From the NCBI GenBank assembly GCA_009760885.1, contig CM019713.1:10739274-10803273 (forward strand): 64,000 bases of DNA, written 5' to 3'. Below the pieces are notes generated by a model that saw only the letters and a list, made by a program, of their open reading frames with translations, made no database searches and was not told the origin of the DNA. Every line of letters begins with the position of its first letter. Positions within the stretch are counted from its first letter, which is position 1. This stretch comes from Achatina immaculata (Eukaryota > Mollusca > Gastropoda > Stylommatophora > Achatinidae). The position numbers were made by a program, and so were the translations under genes. Of the stretch, positions 33,901 to 38,367 are shown in pieces.

Positions 33901-35529
33901 AGTGGAGTGTAGGGAGTATTTAAATGGAGACTTGGGATGTGTGATAGGTGGGTCGTAACTGTGGGTGGTGGGTGGGGAAACCGTGGAGTGGAGAGAGAGT
34001 GATACAATGGTAATCTAGCAAGGAGGTGAAATATGTGATTACAGTTAGGATAGAGGGGTTGTAATGTGATGCTGTGAGGAGATTCTGAACTATGTGTAAC
34101 AAGTGAGAAGGGAGTGGAACTTAGTGGGGAGGGATTGTGGAAGAGGAGAATGTTAGGTGTAGCTGAATAATGAGTTCAAACCATGTGGTTTCAGCATCCC
34201 ATACTCCTGAATACAGTGATTCTCAAGTGCTAGCCAGCTTCTGTCATCTGCGTGTCACTGTTTGATGGCTGTTACCAGAAAGTCAGATTTGCCTCTGTGG
34301 TTAGGGCCACTGAAATGATTCGAGACTGGTTTCGAAGCATGCTGGGTGATATCATACAGATGTTTCTGCATGCGGTCCCCTAATCTAAGGCCACTTTCAC
34401 TAATATAAGTTATCCTGCATCTTTTGCATACAATGACATATATCACATTGCGGGACTCGTAGGTGAATCCCTCATGAAGAGTGAGGATTGTTTTGAGAAA
34501 GGTGATCGTTTTCACTTCCCAGACTATGGGAAACGAGTCCCTACTTTTTCCTAGTTTATACAACAGGGCAGGGATTGCCTTAATCCCCAAGACAGTGGAG
34601 TCTGCTAAAGAAGTACTGCACACTCCCTGCTTTCTTGCAGGACTCATAGACTGAAAAAAAAAAACAGCCACTGTAGTCTACTTTCAATCCAAACACAATG
34701 CTGTGCCTCAACATCTTCATCGCATCATCTTGCTGTTTCAGGAAGAAAGAAAAAGATCTTGAAACCGAGGCATCAGCTACTTACTTGTACATACTTCCTT
34801 TCAATGCACGGAGACAACACAGGCTTTTGGGGGGGGGGGGGGGCTGGGGTGGGTTGACACCACCCTCACTGGAACACGTTTGGGGCCTACCCTTCTTTTC
34901 CAACTAAAGTAACGCAGCAGCTCAAAAGGAAGCCAGGTTCTTCTGCCTGTTAGGTTCCTGCTACGCTTCTTCTATATTATTCACTGTATGTACGCAACAC
35001 CTTTTTTTAAATTAAATTTGCTTCCACAAACAAGTGCATCGAATTTTAATTAAGCAAAATCACAGGATGTGCAGTTTCACGCTTTGTTGACACACTTCTT
35101 GTGACATAATCCGTGCAAATTGAGCAACACGACCGTCTGGTCTGCCATAATTCACGTCACGTAGTTTAGAGGATTCAAATTACATCATTTATGTCAGTTT
35201 AAAATTCTGAACTGGTTCAAGCGTGAATTTAAAGCTAACGAATAGTTCTTTCCAGAGATATGTGAAGCTGACAATGACGATTACACGAAGAAGAGAAGCT
35301 ACAGTTTTGCAAGTTACACTACCAAAAACTGCTGAAGTATGCTTGTTTCTAACTTTCTCACAAAGTATACGTTACCTTTGTTGGCGACTTCCCATGCAAT
35401 CTCAAAAAGCCACTTATTCTGAGCAACTGCTGAGGCGCCTCTGTCTAAAACTAAATCGTCTAACTCTGGTTCGACATTTTTCAGGGTACGATAGAAGCTG
35501 TTTCTCCTCCTCGGTTGTTGGATCGCCAT
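724..35529 (-). CDS. GYS: Glycogen synthase (GT3), complete, 15 coding exons
   Basis: Glycogen [starch] synthase transfers glucose from UDP-glucose to the non-reducing ends of glycogen in the cytosol, working with glycogenin and branching enzyme. The 15 exons (35376-35529, 25241-25422, 22353-22544, 20184-20369, 18444-18588, 17398-17515, 13723-13843, 12490-12656, 10893-10971, 8527-8640, 7541-7667, 6501-6658, 5684-5785, 2591-2662, 724-906) join in frame to 699 residues; animal GYS is about 700-740. Visible landmarks are the VGGIYTV nucleotide-sugar loop (residues 52-58), HFHEWLAG in exon 4, [10 protein letters not shown] (341-350), the catalytic E-x7-E pair Glu522/Glu530, the Arg cluster 591-603 that binds glucose-6-phosphate, and C-terminal phosphosites. 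The start is the only Met before the conserved N-terminus and sits in a good context (A at -3, G at +4). It appears to be the single invertebrate orthologue of vertebrate GYS1/GYS2. Confidence 0.97.
1265..1545 (+). mobile_element. LINE 3' fragment, (GA)-tailed family
   Basis: Resembles the fragments at 54014-54338 and 61900-62231: it begins at the AEMQMKP(L)T segment, passes the ERRW(Q)WLGHM motif, and ends near the CACTTA(A/C)G-GTTCAG-like end. It is more diverged, with several frame breaks. It is a dead 3' piece of a non-LTR retrotransposon inside GYS intron 14, antisense to the gene. Confidence 0.65.
2245..2445. repeat. Minisatellite, ~16-19 bp unit
   Basis: About ten imperfect copies of a unit built on CTTCATTACTGG, with variants such as TTTCATTACTAG. 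It lies in GYS intron 14, 3' of exon 14 in the direction of transcription. Confidence 0.8.
2591..2662 (-). CDS. GYS: GYS coding exon 14
   Basis: 72 nt encoding residues 616-639, starting [10 protein letters not shown] after a TTATAG acceptor and ending at GCT before GTAAG. Phase 0 on both sides. It aligns with the vertebrate YYMSARHMAL segment that leads into the regulatory tail. Confidence 0.9.
2860..3221 (-). mobile_element. LINE 3' fragment (same family as 52096-53667)
   Basis: On the minus strand it encodes the tail of the reverse-transcriptase ORF (KKRW.YIDHMI-like, then RKRG) and ends with the shared 3' sequence ...GTTTAACGGCACGGGAAG. Other 3' ends of this family are at 7972, 8745, 11437 and 50842, all on the minus strand. 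Confidence 0.75.
3411..3582 (+). mobile_element. Unclassified 170-bp interspersed repeat
   Basis: Starts GCAGGAAACTCTCT, contains the small hairpin CTCTCTACCGTAGAGAG and a C/G-rich centre, and ends GTGAGTTGTTGC with a T-run. A second copy lies in opposite orientation at 39726-39903 with the same two ends. No terminal inverted repeat or tRNA-like boxes were recognised, so its class is unknown. Confidence 0.6.
3697..4404. mobile_element. Non-autonomous TIR element at a TTAA-like site
   Basis: A perfect 16-bp terminal inverted repeat, CTCTTCCCGTACCGCG, lies at 3697-3712 and in reverse at 4389-4404. The flanks are TTAG on the left and TTAA on the right, consistent with a TTAA target duplicated by a piggyBac-type transposase and then mutated once. 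There is no transposase ORF inside. It interrupts the 26-bp tandem array, which resumes on the far side. Confidence 0.75.
4512..4870 (-). mobile_element. (GAA)-tailed repeat family A, copy 1
   Basis: On the minus strand this ends in a GAAGAAG-rich tail. Its body contains the shared blocks ACAGCATC...GCTATTTTTTCAGTC and GCAGACTC. It is similar to 5038-5400, 22625-22965, 14795-15045, 40290-40505 and the split copy 31560-34745. No coding potential was recognised; it could be a SINE or a LINE end. Confidence 0.65.
5038..5400 (-). mobile_element. (GAA)-tailed repeat family A, copy 2
   Basis: Same orientation as copy 1, about 170 bp away. Blocks such as CTTCTTTAGCAGACT and CTGTTAGCCAGGCTAGGCC are conserved, and the (GAA)-like end is at the low-coordinate side. 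It is a diverged copy with no ORF. Confidence 0.65.
5684..5785 (-). CDS. GYS: GYS coding exon 13 (glucose-6-phosphate arginine cluster)
   Basis: 102 nt encoding residues 582-615, starting YMFDF after a CCCACAG acceptor and ending GTT before GTGAGT. It contains [16 protein letters not shown], with Arg591, 592, 594, 598, 600 and 603. In characterised eukaryotic synthases this helix binds glucose-6-phosphate and allows activation despite phosphorylation. Confidence 0.96.
5786..6500 (-). other. GYS intron 12, GC-AG type
   Basis: The exon 12/13 junction needs a donor reading CAG then GCAAGA, giving a GC-AG intron. The acceptor is canonical (CCCACAG). No GT nearby keeps the conserved protein intact. 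The intron also contains a LINE fragment at 5950-6295. Confidence 0.85.
5950..6295 (-). mobile_element. LINE 3' coding fragment
   Basis: Minus-strand translation shows a damaged [25 protein letters not shown] stretch followed by a WRDM-like end. This is the basic C-terminal segment of many mollusc and cnidarian LINE polymerases. Frames are broken. Confidence 0.6.
6501..6658 (-). CDS. GYS: GYS coding exon 12
   Basis: 158 nt encoding the end of Ala529 through Gln581, with [20 protein letters not shown] and [10 protein letters not shown]. It carries the second catalytic glutamate (Glu530) and the C-terminal Rossmann domain loops. The acceptor is TTGTAG; the donor is the non-canonical GC. Confidence 0.96.
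6659..7540 (-). other. GYS intron 11
   Basis: Standard GT-AG intron. It contains the LINE fragment 6770-7170; the rest is AT-rich with homopolymer runs. Confidence 0.85.
6770..7170 (-). mobile_element. LINE 3' fragment with TTAG-type tail
   Basis: The minus strand encodes [16 protein letters not shown], then [15 protein letters not shown], and ends near a (CTAA)n-like tail. A sister copy in the plus orientation is at 56255-56735. Both end with ...GGATCA(A/G)CTAACTAACTA. It is degraded. Confidence 0.75.
7541..7667 (-). CDS. GYS: GYS coding exon 11 (catalytic)
   Basis: 127 nt encoding residues 487-528 plus the first base of Ala529. Contains the conserved [20 protein letters not shown]; Glu522 is the first glutamate of the E-x7-E pair of retaining GT3 synthases. 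Acceptor CAG, donor GTTTGG. Confidence 0.97.
7972..8031 (-). mobile_element. LINE 3' terminal scrap
   Basis: About 60 bp matching the terminal sequence of the 52096-53667 LINE (TTCCTGTGCCGTTAAACATC when read on the plus strand). It is a very short 5'-truncated copy. Confidence 0.6.
8174..8394. mobile_element. hAT-type MITE
   Basis: Ends CAGTGCTTCTCAAA and, in reverse, CAGTGGTTCCAAA, typical of hAT termini. It is flanked by the 8-mers GTGTAAGA (8166-8173) and GTGTAAAG (8395-8402), a 6-of-8 match to an 8-bp hAT target duplication. It is 221 bp with no ORF, lying in GYS intron 10. Confidence 0.7.
8527..8640 (-). CDS. GYS: GYS coding exon 10
   Basis: 114 nt, residues 449-486, starting [18 protein letters not shown]. 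It matches the vertebrate PPVCTHNMLDDSSDPIL segment. Phase 0 both ends, acceptor CCAG, donor GTAAGA. Confidence 0.96.
8745..8825 (-). mobile_element. LINE 3' scrap
   Basis: Short match to the 52096-53667 LINE 3' coding end (the AAGGGATCTGATGTCAGTCA region as read on plus). Heavily truncated. Confidence 0.45.
9430..9655 (+). mobile_element. LINE 3' fragment with (GA)n tail
   Basis: The plus strand has a [15 protein letters not shown] basic stretch and ends in AAAAAGAGAGAGAGAG. It looks like the C-terminal end and tail of a degraded LINE. Confidence 0.45.
10893..10971 (-). CDS. GYS: GYS coding exon 9
   Basis: 79 nt: one base completing Arg422, then [20 protein letters not shown] ending IYAAQ at residue 448. 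It aligns with vertebrate GSLPDMNKMLDKEDFTMMKR. Acceptor ACTAG, donor GTACAAG. Confidence 0.92.
11437..11810 (-). mobile_element. LINE 3' fragment
   Basis: The minus strand shows the LINE polymerase C-terminal coding tail and the terminal CCTTTCTGTGCCATCATATG-type end of the 52096-53667 family. Frames are broken. Confidence 0.7.
11811..12070 (+). mobile_element. tRNA-derived SINE, copy 1
   Basis: The tRNA-like head has box A (GAGTGGTGAAGTGG) and a box B-like sequence (GGTATCGAATCC). It is followed by a conserved central block, CACCCAGCTGTAGAAATGGG, and the GAGTTGGGGAAGGAAAGGCG body. It ends near GGATTACC plus a T-run. Same family as 47474-47729 and 59873-60129. Confidence 0.85.
12150..12460. 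repeat. Minisatellite, ~26 bp unit
   Basis: About eleven imperfect copies of AAATATCATAAAGCCTATCA plus TCAAAC. Lies just 3' of GYS exon 8 in transcript order. Confidence 0.8.
12490..12656 (-). CDS. GYS: GYS coding exon 8
   Basis: 167 nt, residues 367-421 plus two bases of Arg422. Contains [20 protein letters not shown] and GRRLYDISL, matching vertebrate VVAFFIMPARTNNFNVETL. The acceptor is CAG after a T-run; the donor GTAGGA is placed so the frame continues into exon 9. Confidence 0.95.
12870..13130. repeat. A-rich tandem repeat, ~40 bp unit
   Basis: Six or so diverged copies built on CATATAAAAGA(C/T)TCATTAAAAG and ACAAACATAAA. No coding content. Confidence 0.75.
13450..13700. repeat. Minisatellite, 31-bp unit
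   Basis: Eight copies of AAAGGACACATACAAACTGG plus CAAATCAAACT, about 95% alike by eye. Abuts the exon 7 donor region. Confidence 0.9.
13723..13843 (-). CDS. GYS: GYS coding exon 7
   Basis: 121 nt completing Gly326 and running to Lys366: [20 protein letters not shown] then [20 protein letters not shown]. Arg343 and Lys349 in the AGRYE..NKG motif correspond to UDP/phosphate-contacting residues in the family. Acceptor TTCAG, donor GTAATA. Confidence 0.97.
14795..15045 (+). mobile_element. (GAA)-tailed repeat family A, copy 3
   Basis: Contains AACAGGCCTAGCCTGGCTA, GTGGAGTCTGCTAAAGAAGC and GATGCTGTGCCTCAACACC, in the same order as other copies. The (GAA) tail is absent, so the 3' end is altered. 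Confidence 0.65.
15072..15680 (-). pseudogene. LTR-retrotransposon pol fragment (integrase zinc-binding)
   Basis: Two open blocks (15376-15612 and 15072-15353) separated by a stop. The second carries an HHCC zinc-binding motif: H-x6-H, about 27 residues, then C-x2-C, with a YYW motif between, typical of the N-terminal integrase domain of Gypsy-like pol proteins. No LTRs, protease or reverse transcriptase are nearby, so it is an old truncated relic in GYS intron 6. Confidence 0.65.
15715..16127. mobile_element. Degenerate hAT-type element
   Basis: Its internal sequence (for example ATTTAACAATACGAAGGAGT and GGATGAGTTTCATGTAGGGA) matches the better-preserved copy at 38368-38993. Ends are eroded (GGAACACTG on the right), and no target duplication was found. 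It serves as the uninterrupted reference for the nested copy. Confidence 0.65.
16465..16760 (-). mobile_element. LINE 3' fragment, (GA)-tailed family
   Basis: The minus strand reads [20 protein letters not shown] then [11 protein letters not shown]. The tail side begins with a TCTCTCTGTCTC run. It starts at the same AEMQ-type position as the related copies. Frame broken before the end. Confidence 0.8.
17398..17515 (-). CDS. GYS: GYS coding exon 6
   Basis: 118 nt from Asp287 to the first two bases of Gly326: [20 protein letters not shown] and FVRGHFYG. Matches vertebrate [20 protein letters not shown]. Acceptor TTCCAG, donor GTAATG. Confidence 0.96.
17516..18443 (-). other. GYS intron 5
   Basis: Contains an old SINE (17795-18010). 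The rest is AT-rich, with nothing else recognised. Confidence 0.8.
17795..18010 (+). mobile_element. Diverged tRNA-derived SINE
   Basis: The order of blocks matches the SINE family: CTGAGTGGTG..TGGTTAG head, AGTTCAAGT box B-like site, GCAGAAACAAGTACA centre, GGAGCTGGAGAATAGGCAG body and the CACTAACA...ATCCC end. Identity is clearly lower than the other copies. Confidence 0.65.
18444..18588 (-). CDS. GYS: GYS coding exon 5
   Basis: 145 nt, residues 239-286 plus one base: [20 protein letters not shown] and [19 protein letters not shown]. Closely matches vertebrate [20 protein letters not shown]. Acceptor TTAG, donor GTAAAG. Confidence 0.97.
18589..20183 (-). other. GYS intron 4
   Basis: Contains an RNase H-type LINE relic (19195-19970). 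The first 600 bp in plus coordinates show nothing recognisable. Confidence 0.8.
19195..19970 (+). pseudogene. LINE RNase H-domain relic
   Basis: The plus strand encodes in broken frames [14 protein letters not shown], a WAE(T) block, [20 protein letters not shown] and an [10 protein letters not shown] motif. This is the RNase H and C-terminal region seen intact at 30040-30700 in the full LINE. Frameshifts separate the parts. It is antisense inside GYS intron 4. Confidence 0.8.
20184..20369 (-). CDS. GYS: GYS coding exon 4
   Basis: 186 nt, residues 177-238: FIKNTGGDP, then [16 protein letters not shown] and [20 protein letters not shown]. The HFHEWLAG and [14 protein letters not shown] motifs are invariant in GT3 synthases. 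Acceptor TTCAG, donor GTCAGT. Confidence 0.97.
20700..20870. repeat. Minisatellite, ~33-36 bp unit
   Basis: Five diverged copies of a GATGATCTTGATTATAGATG plus TCCTTGATGATAA unit. Confidence 0.75.
20885..21166. repeat. Minisatellite, 43-bp unit
   Basis: About 6.5 copies of a 43-bp unit beginning TGTCCTTCCTAGTTTAGTGC and ending TGTGGCTAGATGA, nearly identical. In GYS intron 3. Confidence 0.9.
21290..21380 (+). mobile_element. LINE 3' end with (ACTG)n tail
   Basis: GGCAAAGTTCTGCAAGGGAC followed by ATGCAAATGACTGACTGACT. It is the short terminal piece of the LINE whose longer copy lies in opposite orientation at 21524-22330 and in plus orientation at 51945-54755. Confidence 0.75.
21524..22332 (-). 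mobile_element. 5'-truncated LINE (RT palm to 3' end)
   Basis: The minus strand encodes [20 protein letters not shown] (a CADD variant of the YADD catalytic box), then [32 protein letters not shown] and [10 protein letters not shown] frame change near 22090 splits it. The 5' breakpoint is about 20 bp from the GYS exon 3 donor, and the 3' tail is ATTC/GAAT-rich. It supplies an empty-site reference for the nested LINE at 52096. Confidence 0.85.
22353..22544 (-). CDS. GYS: GYS coding exon 3
   Basis: 192 nt, residues 113-176: [35 protein letters not shown] and WFLGE. Matches vertebrate [20 protein letters not shown]. Phase 0 at both ends, donor GTTAGT. Confidence 0.97.
22625..22965 (-). mobile_element. 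(GAA)-tailed repeat family A, copy 4
   Basis: Minus orientation with the GAAGA-rich tail at the low-coordinate end. Blocks TTCTTTAGGAGACT, CTGTTAGCCTGGCTAGACC and CACCAACCCCTGACGC are shared with other copies. Confidence 0.65.
23300..23600 (+). mobile_element. Penelope-like element fragment (GIY-YIG domain)
   Basis: The plus strand reads [20 protein letters not shown] then [27 protein letters not shown] and a VTAI block. This is the C-terminal GIY-YIG-type endonuclease of Penelope-like retroelements; the Gly of the second motif is replaced by Trp. Related to the minus-strand copy at 34255-34510. Confidence 0.8.
24082..24405. repeat. Minisatellite, 32-bp unit
   Basis: Ten copies of ATGCACCTCTATCTACCTTT plus ATTACTAGAACC, some with AACAGAACC or AATAGAACT variants that alternate in a higher-order pattern. 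Confidence 0.92.
25241..25422 (-). CDS. GYS: GYS coding exon 2
   Basis: 182 nt, residues 52-112: (V)[39 protein letters not shown] and GIK. Matches vertebrate VGGIYTVLQTKAKVTGDEWG. Acceptor ATAG; donor GTAACT. Confidence 0.97.
25500..25625 (-). mobile_element. Possible (ATG)n-tailed LINE 3' scrap
   Basis: On the minus strand it ends AGAGTGTCACAGGGTGATGA and further ATG repeats, resembling RTE-like tails. Too short to classify firmly. Confidence 0.35.
26962..28207 (+). pseudogene. LINE ORF: N-terminus and endonuclease
   Basis: The open block 26962-27459 carries a short N-terminal extension and the first endonuclease motifs (WNAEG, QETHL). The block 27545-28207 carries [14 protein letters not shown] and [11 protein letters not shown], which provide metal-binding and catalytic residues of the EEP fold. 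They are separated by one extra A in a run of six, consistent with slippage after insertion. Confidence 0.85.
28208..30812 (+). pseudogene. LINE ORF: reverse transcriptase and RNase H
   Basis: Starts in a shifted frame after the endonuclease block. The RT fingers and palm run from [16 protein letters not shown] to YADDLVMW (near 29165), interrupted by TGA at 28944-28946. The RNase H domain (about 30050-30430) has the D-E-D series in YTDGSA, DAEVRAI and LTDARS, plus [27 protein letters not shown] knuckle-like motif follows. Confidence 0.88.
31128..31463 (-). mobile_element. LINE 3' fragment, (GA)-tailed family
   Basis: The minus strand starts ACCATAAGAAGTAACATC, encodes [20 protein letters not shown] and [15 protein letters not shown], and ends in GAGAGAGAG. 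Its 5' start coincides with that of the copy at 54014. Confidence 0.85.
31560..31678 (+). mobile_element. Family A repeat, copy 5, left half
   Basis: Contains CCGTAGCAGGCCTAACCTGG and stops at AACAGGGCAGGGA, which recurs at 34562-34574 where the family A sequence continues. A 2.88-kb insertion therefore split it. Confidence 0.75.
31868..33156 (+). mobile_element. Mariner element, 1289 bp
   Basis: Terminal inverted repeats TGAGGGTTGATTGATAAG (left) and CGAGGGTTGATTGATAAG (right, reversed), flanked by TA on both sides. The length is typical of mariner. Comparison with the sister Penelope copy near 45950 shows the uninterrupted site. It carries one damaged transposase gene. Confidence 0.92.
32020..33091 (+). 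pseudogene. Mariner transposase, inactivated
   Basis: An N-terminal helix-turn-helix ([31 protein letters not shown]) is followed by an MDETWVHHF catalytic block. The middle catalytic block QQDNAPIHK and the end [15 protein letters not shown] lie in other frames. Stops occur near 32270 and 32645, a short duplication of the CATCTTTTGGGATTCA region is seen at 32610-32690, and a frameshift falls just before the third catalytic Asp. Not functional. Confidence 0.9.
33204..33815 (-). mobile_element. Short LINE-5'UTR derivative with (GAA)-like tail, copy 1
   Basis: The minus strand starts CCCCTGGGAACAACTGTT, exactly like the 5' end of the LINE at 26363, follows its first ~590 bp, then switches to GCGTATGAAGAAGGAGGAGG. 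It is flanked by AAAAAATCAAAT on both sides. No ORF. A second copy with the same junction is at 43905-44552. Confidence 0.8.
34562..34745 (+). mobile_element. Family A repeat, copy 5, right half
   Basis: Continues from 31678 across the insertion: GGAGTCTGCTAAAGAAGTAC, ACTGAAAAAA and AATGCTGTGCCTCAACATC, then a GAAAGAAAAAG tail. Confidence 0.75.
35376..35529 (-). CDS. GYS: GYS coding exon 1 (N-terminus)
   Basis: 154 nt, residues 1-51 plus one base. [18 protein letters not shown] has a basic-directed site (RRRNS, Ser11), comparable in position to the N-terminal sites 2/2a of vertebrate GYS1. [12 protein letters not shown] then enters the conserved fold. The start context is AAACATGG. Donor GTAACG. 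Confidence 0.93.
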
Positions 35530-35830
35530 GTTTCGTCTGCAGTGTAAGGTCAGGAGGTGAAGGTTATTGGTCCCGTATTTTCATATCATCTCCGGCCTCA
35601 ACCTTTGCCCTTTTATGCAAGCTAAGCAGCCCAGTGATATGTGATAACTTTAACCAAGGCCAAACTAGCAGAAAAAGTATCATGTAACATGATATCAGCC
35701 CCGTATCTCTTTGTTTGCCGGCGTATGATCACGTATACAGCATCGCATGCAACTCTTCCTTAGTGGTCGTGCCCAGCTTAGGGTTTCCCTCATGCATTTT
35801 CGCATCTACTAAGTACCGTGTTGATAGAAC
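35530..35830 (-). promoter_or_regulatory. Candidate GYS promoter/5' UTR
   Basis: On the minus strand a TATA-like CATAAAAGG lies about 85 bp upstream of the ATG, and a CCAAT box about 30 bp upstream. An AG-ending ACACTGCAG just before the ATG could instead be a splice acceptor for an upstream non-coding exon. Transcription start is not established. Confidence 0.3.
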
Positions 35831-36955
35831 TTCATGCAATAGATGTGCTACGTATGTCGATTTTTAAAAAATACTATTCTATCCAAATGTAAAATAAATG
35901 TGTATTGTGCACGTTTAAGTAAGCGAATATGCGTATGTATATGTGCGTGAGAAATTTGTGAGAAACCGTCACCGAAATTTGTGGAAAAAAAAAAATATAT
36001 ATATATATTGATGAAGAAGATGAGTTTTTTTGTTCTTTTCCTAACATTGAAATAATCTAAACGGGCTAAGTTATATAACTATGAGTTAGACTCTAGATAC
36101 TGAAACATGGACGTCAAGTAGGATTGGGGTGGGGGATGTATCTAGGACAAGCCAAAGAAAGAAAGAAAGGTGTCTCATTATTCTTTTTACAGAGCTAAAA
36201 TAGCACAACAGTTTTTTTTAAGGAGAATCTCTGTGATGCAGAATAGGATCTTTCCTTCTCATATTCCTTTGGCCCTAATAACTATACCATCATTCTAGCA
36301 TGGTTATCTTGGCTCCCGATAGACATTTATATTCTTCGAGCTAATATATGCGCCATACTTCCTTTCTCGTCCAAAGAGCGAAAGGATCAGTCCTGACAAT
36401 CATCATCAAGTCCCTTGTAAGGTGATGTGGACGATTTCCACAGATCTCAGTTTGTGGTGATCTTCATAGGCTCATTTGGTGATTTTTTTTTTGGTCCATT
36501 ATCGGCTCTTTCAATCTTTTGTGTTCTTATTTTTTCATTTATCATCCTTGTTACAATGTTTTCAGGTTCACTACATTTTTCTCACTCAAGTTTTTCTTAA
36601 AAAACTTGTTGTTAATCTTTCACTTTATCATCCTTGTTACAATGTTTTCGGGTCCACTACATTTTTCTCAGTCACGTTTTTCTAAAAAAAATTCGTTGTT
36701 AATCTTTAGCCTTCTACAGGATTTTTATCCTCCTGCTGACAAACGAGATATCAATGGTCTGACTTTTTTTTTTTCATTCTTATTTCAGTTTTAAAAAGTA
36801 TCGTTAGATTTTTTTTTTTTTAGTCGAGGAAAAGTTGTAAATGCGCAAAAGTCACAATCCATCATGTTAGTTCGCGATTATATTTTGTATTTATATCACT
36901 TTGCCCCTTTTTTGGGGTAAATCTCGCTTTACTATGTATCGGAGACGTGGTGAAA
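35831..36955. other. Intergenic, AT-rich
   Basis: No gene recognised. A ~92-bp direct duplication containing TTATCATCCTTGTTACAATG lies at about 36538-36705, and an (AT)n run at 35993-36008. Confidence 0.6.
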
Positions 36956-37425
36956 ATGTGAAGTCTGTTTTATACCTTTGGTACATATGAGAGGCATGCT
37001 GCAAATGATAAGTCTCGTTTTATGCCTTTGGTACATATGAGAGACATGCTGCAAATGATAAGTCTCGTTTTATGCCTAATGCATATGAGAGACATGCTGC
37101 AAATGATAAGTCTCGTTTTATGCCTTTGGTACATATGAGAGACATGCTGCAAGTGATGTCTCGTTTTATACCTTTAGTACATATGAGAGACATGGTGCGA
37201 ATGATAAGTCTCGTTTTATGCCTTTAGTATATATGAGAGACATGGTGCGAATGATAAGTCTCGTTTTATGCCTTTAGTATATATGAGAGACATGGTGCGA
37301 ATGATAAGTCTCGTTTATGCCTTTGGAAAATAGCACAACATGCTGCAAATGATAAGTCTCGTATTATGCCTTTGATACATTTAAGAGACTTTCTGCAAAA
37401 TGATAAGTCTCGTTTTATGCCTTTG
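36956..37425. repeat. Minisatellite, ~48-50 bp unit
   Basis: About nine copies of a unit containing GATAAGTCTCGTTTTATGCC and TTTGGTACATATGAGAGACA, with variants (TTTAGTATATATG) in the middle copies. Intergenic, upstream of GYS. Confidence 0.9.
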
Positions 37426-37469
37426 TTTTTTATATATTATAGTAAATGATACAAGTGACCATATTTTTC

Positions 37470-37610
37470 TTAAGTTGTCGGCGCATCAGAGGCTGCTACA
37501 ATCAGTATCAGCCTTTCCTTCCCCAGCTCCAGGTGAAGACGAGCAACCGGTTCGCATGACCGAGGCGCTTTATATCGGGTTCGAGCCTTTGATCTTCGCC
37601 ATGGGAGACA
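37470..37610 (-). mobile_element. Degenerate tRNA-derived SINE
   Basis: The minus strand reads GTCTCCCATGGCGAAGATCA, the box B-like GGCTCGAACCC, and GGAGCTGGGGAAGGAAAGGC, following the order of the intact SINE copies. The centre is scrambled and both ends are lost. Confidence 0.6.
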
Positions 37611-37977
37611 ACTTAGCTCTCCACACATCTTTGTCGCCTTCTCTTACGCTCTAACTGCCACACACGAACAAACAGCAAAGCATGATGGTTATTAGTTTTG
37701 TCTAACTGGCCGAAGGTGAACTATGACTGCCTTTGTCTATTCTGGTTCGCCTTAGCGACGGAGTTCGTGCCGAGAGCGACACTGACTAGTTTCGCATTTG
37801 GACTTTTGTAGTTCCAAAAATGGCCTTCTCGGTAGTTGGCTAATCGCCAAGGACTGGTGCGAAGGACCATCGACCATAGATTCTGCGCGATATTCACTGG
37901 CACGGACGGTGGAGCGATTATGAAAGTATCCCATTCGCGATGATACCGAGAACCGAATACTGAATACTACCACACAG

Positions 37978-38052
37978 GAATCTTGGTAGCTCAGTGACTA
38001 AGATATCCTTCAGAGCCTAGAGCCCCAGAATTCGAATCACACAAGGTATCTG
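37978..38052 (+). other. tRNA-like head (pseudo-tRNA or SINE)
   Basis: TGGTAGCTCAGTGACTAAG resembles box A and GAATTCGAATCA resembles box B at tRNA spacing. A foldable acceptor stem is not evident, so it is probably a SINE relic rather than a tRNA gene. Confidence 0.4.
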
Positions 38053-38367
38053 GGATTTTAATGGTGACATGCTTTTCTACTGTGCCCTAAGGAGATCTGA
38101 ATCACAAATATCAGAAAGCGGAGAACGGTTGTAAAGCGAGGTTCATCAGAGTCTAATGTGTCCTTGATATGTACAAAGCAGAAACATACGTCCATGCAAA
38201 AGTCTGTTTTTTTTTTTAATTCACAATCTCTGGACTTGCGGGAACTCCCTTATTTTCAATGACTTTTTTTCCCCTTCGTTCACTGAGAGTCGTGTGTGTA
38301 TTACAGTCCAGCATGCCTCGCCCGACAGTCATCTTCGCGAGAGGTTTTCCTCAACATTAATGTATTG

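Larger units (their letters stand above)
31679..34561 (-). mobile_element. Penelope-like element containing a mariner and a LINE-derived insert
   Basis: The segment is flanked by the 13-bp duplication AACAGGGCAGGGA (31666-31678 and 34562-34574). The minus strand encodes a GIY-YIG domain at 34255-34510 ([32 protein letters not shown]). The rest is the 3' non-coding part also seen at 45828-46447 and 47331-48208. Near its ends are inverted copies of TGTATAAACTAGGAAAAA (31748 onward, and reversed up to 34562). A mariner and a short LINE derivative are nested inside. Confidence 0.82.
25423..35375 (-). other. GYS intron 1 (9.95 kb)
   Basis: The largest intron, from GTAACG at 35375 to the ATAG acceptor. 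It hosts the full-length RNase H LINE, a (GA)-tailed LINE fragment and a four-layer nest of insertions. Stretches 25700-26360 and 34750-35375 hold nothing recognisable apart from a G15 run at 34829. Confidence 0.85.

Noticed and set aside
35223..35687. 154-codon plus-strand frame
   Set aside because: Overlaps GYS exon 1 on the other strand; no recognisable domain.
37978..38052. Functional tRNA gene
   Set aside because: Boxes are only approximate and no acceptor stem pairs; more likely a SINE or pseudo-tRNA.
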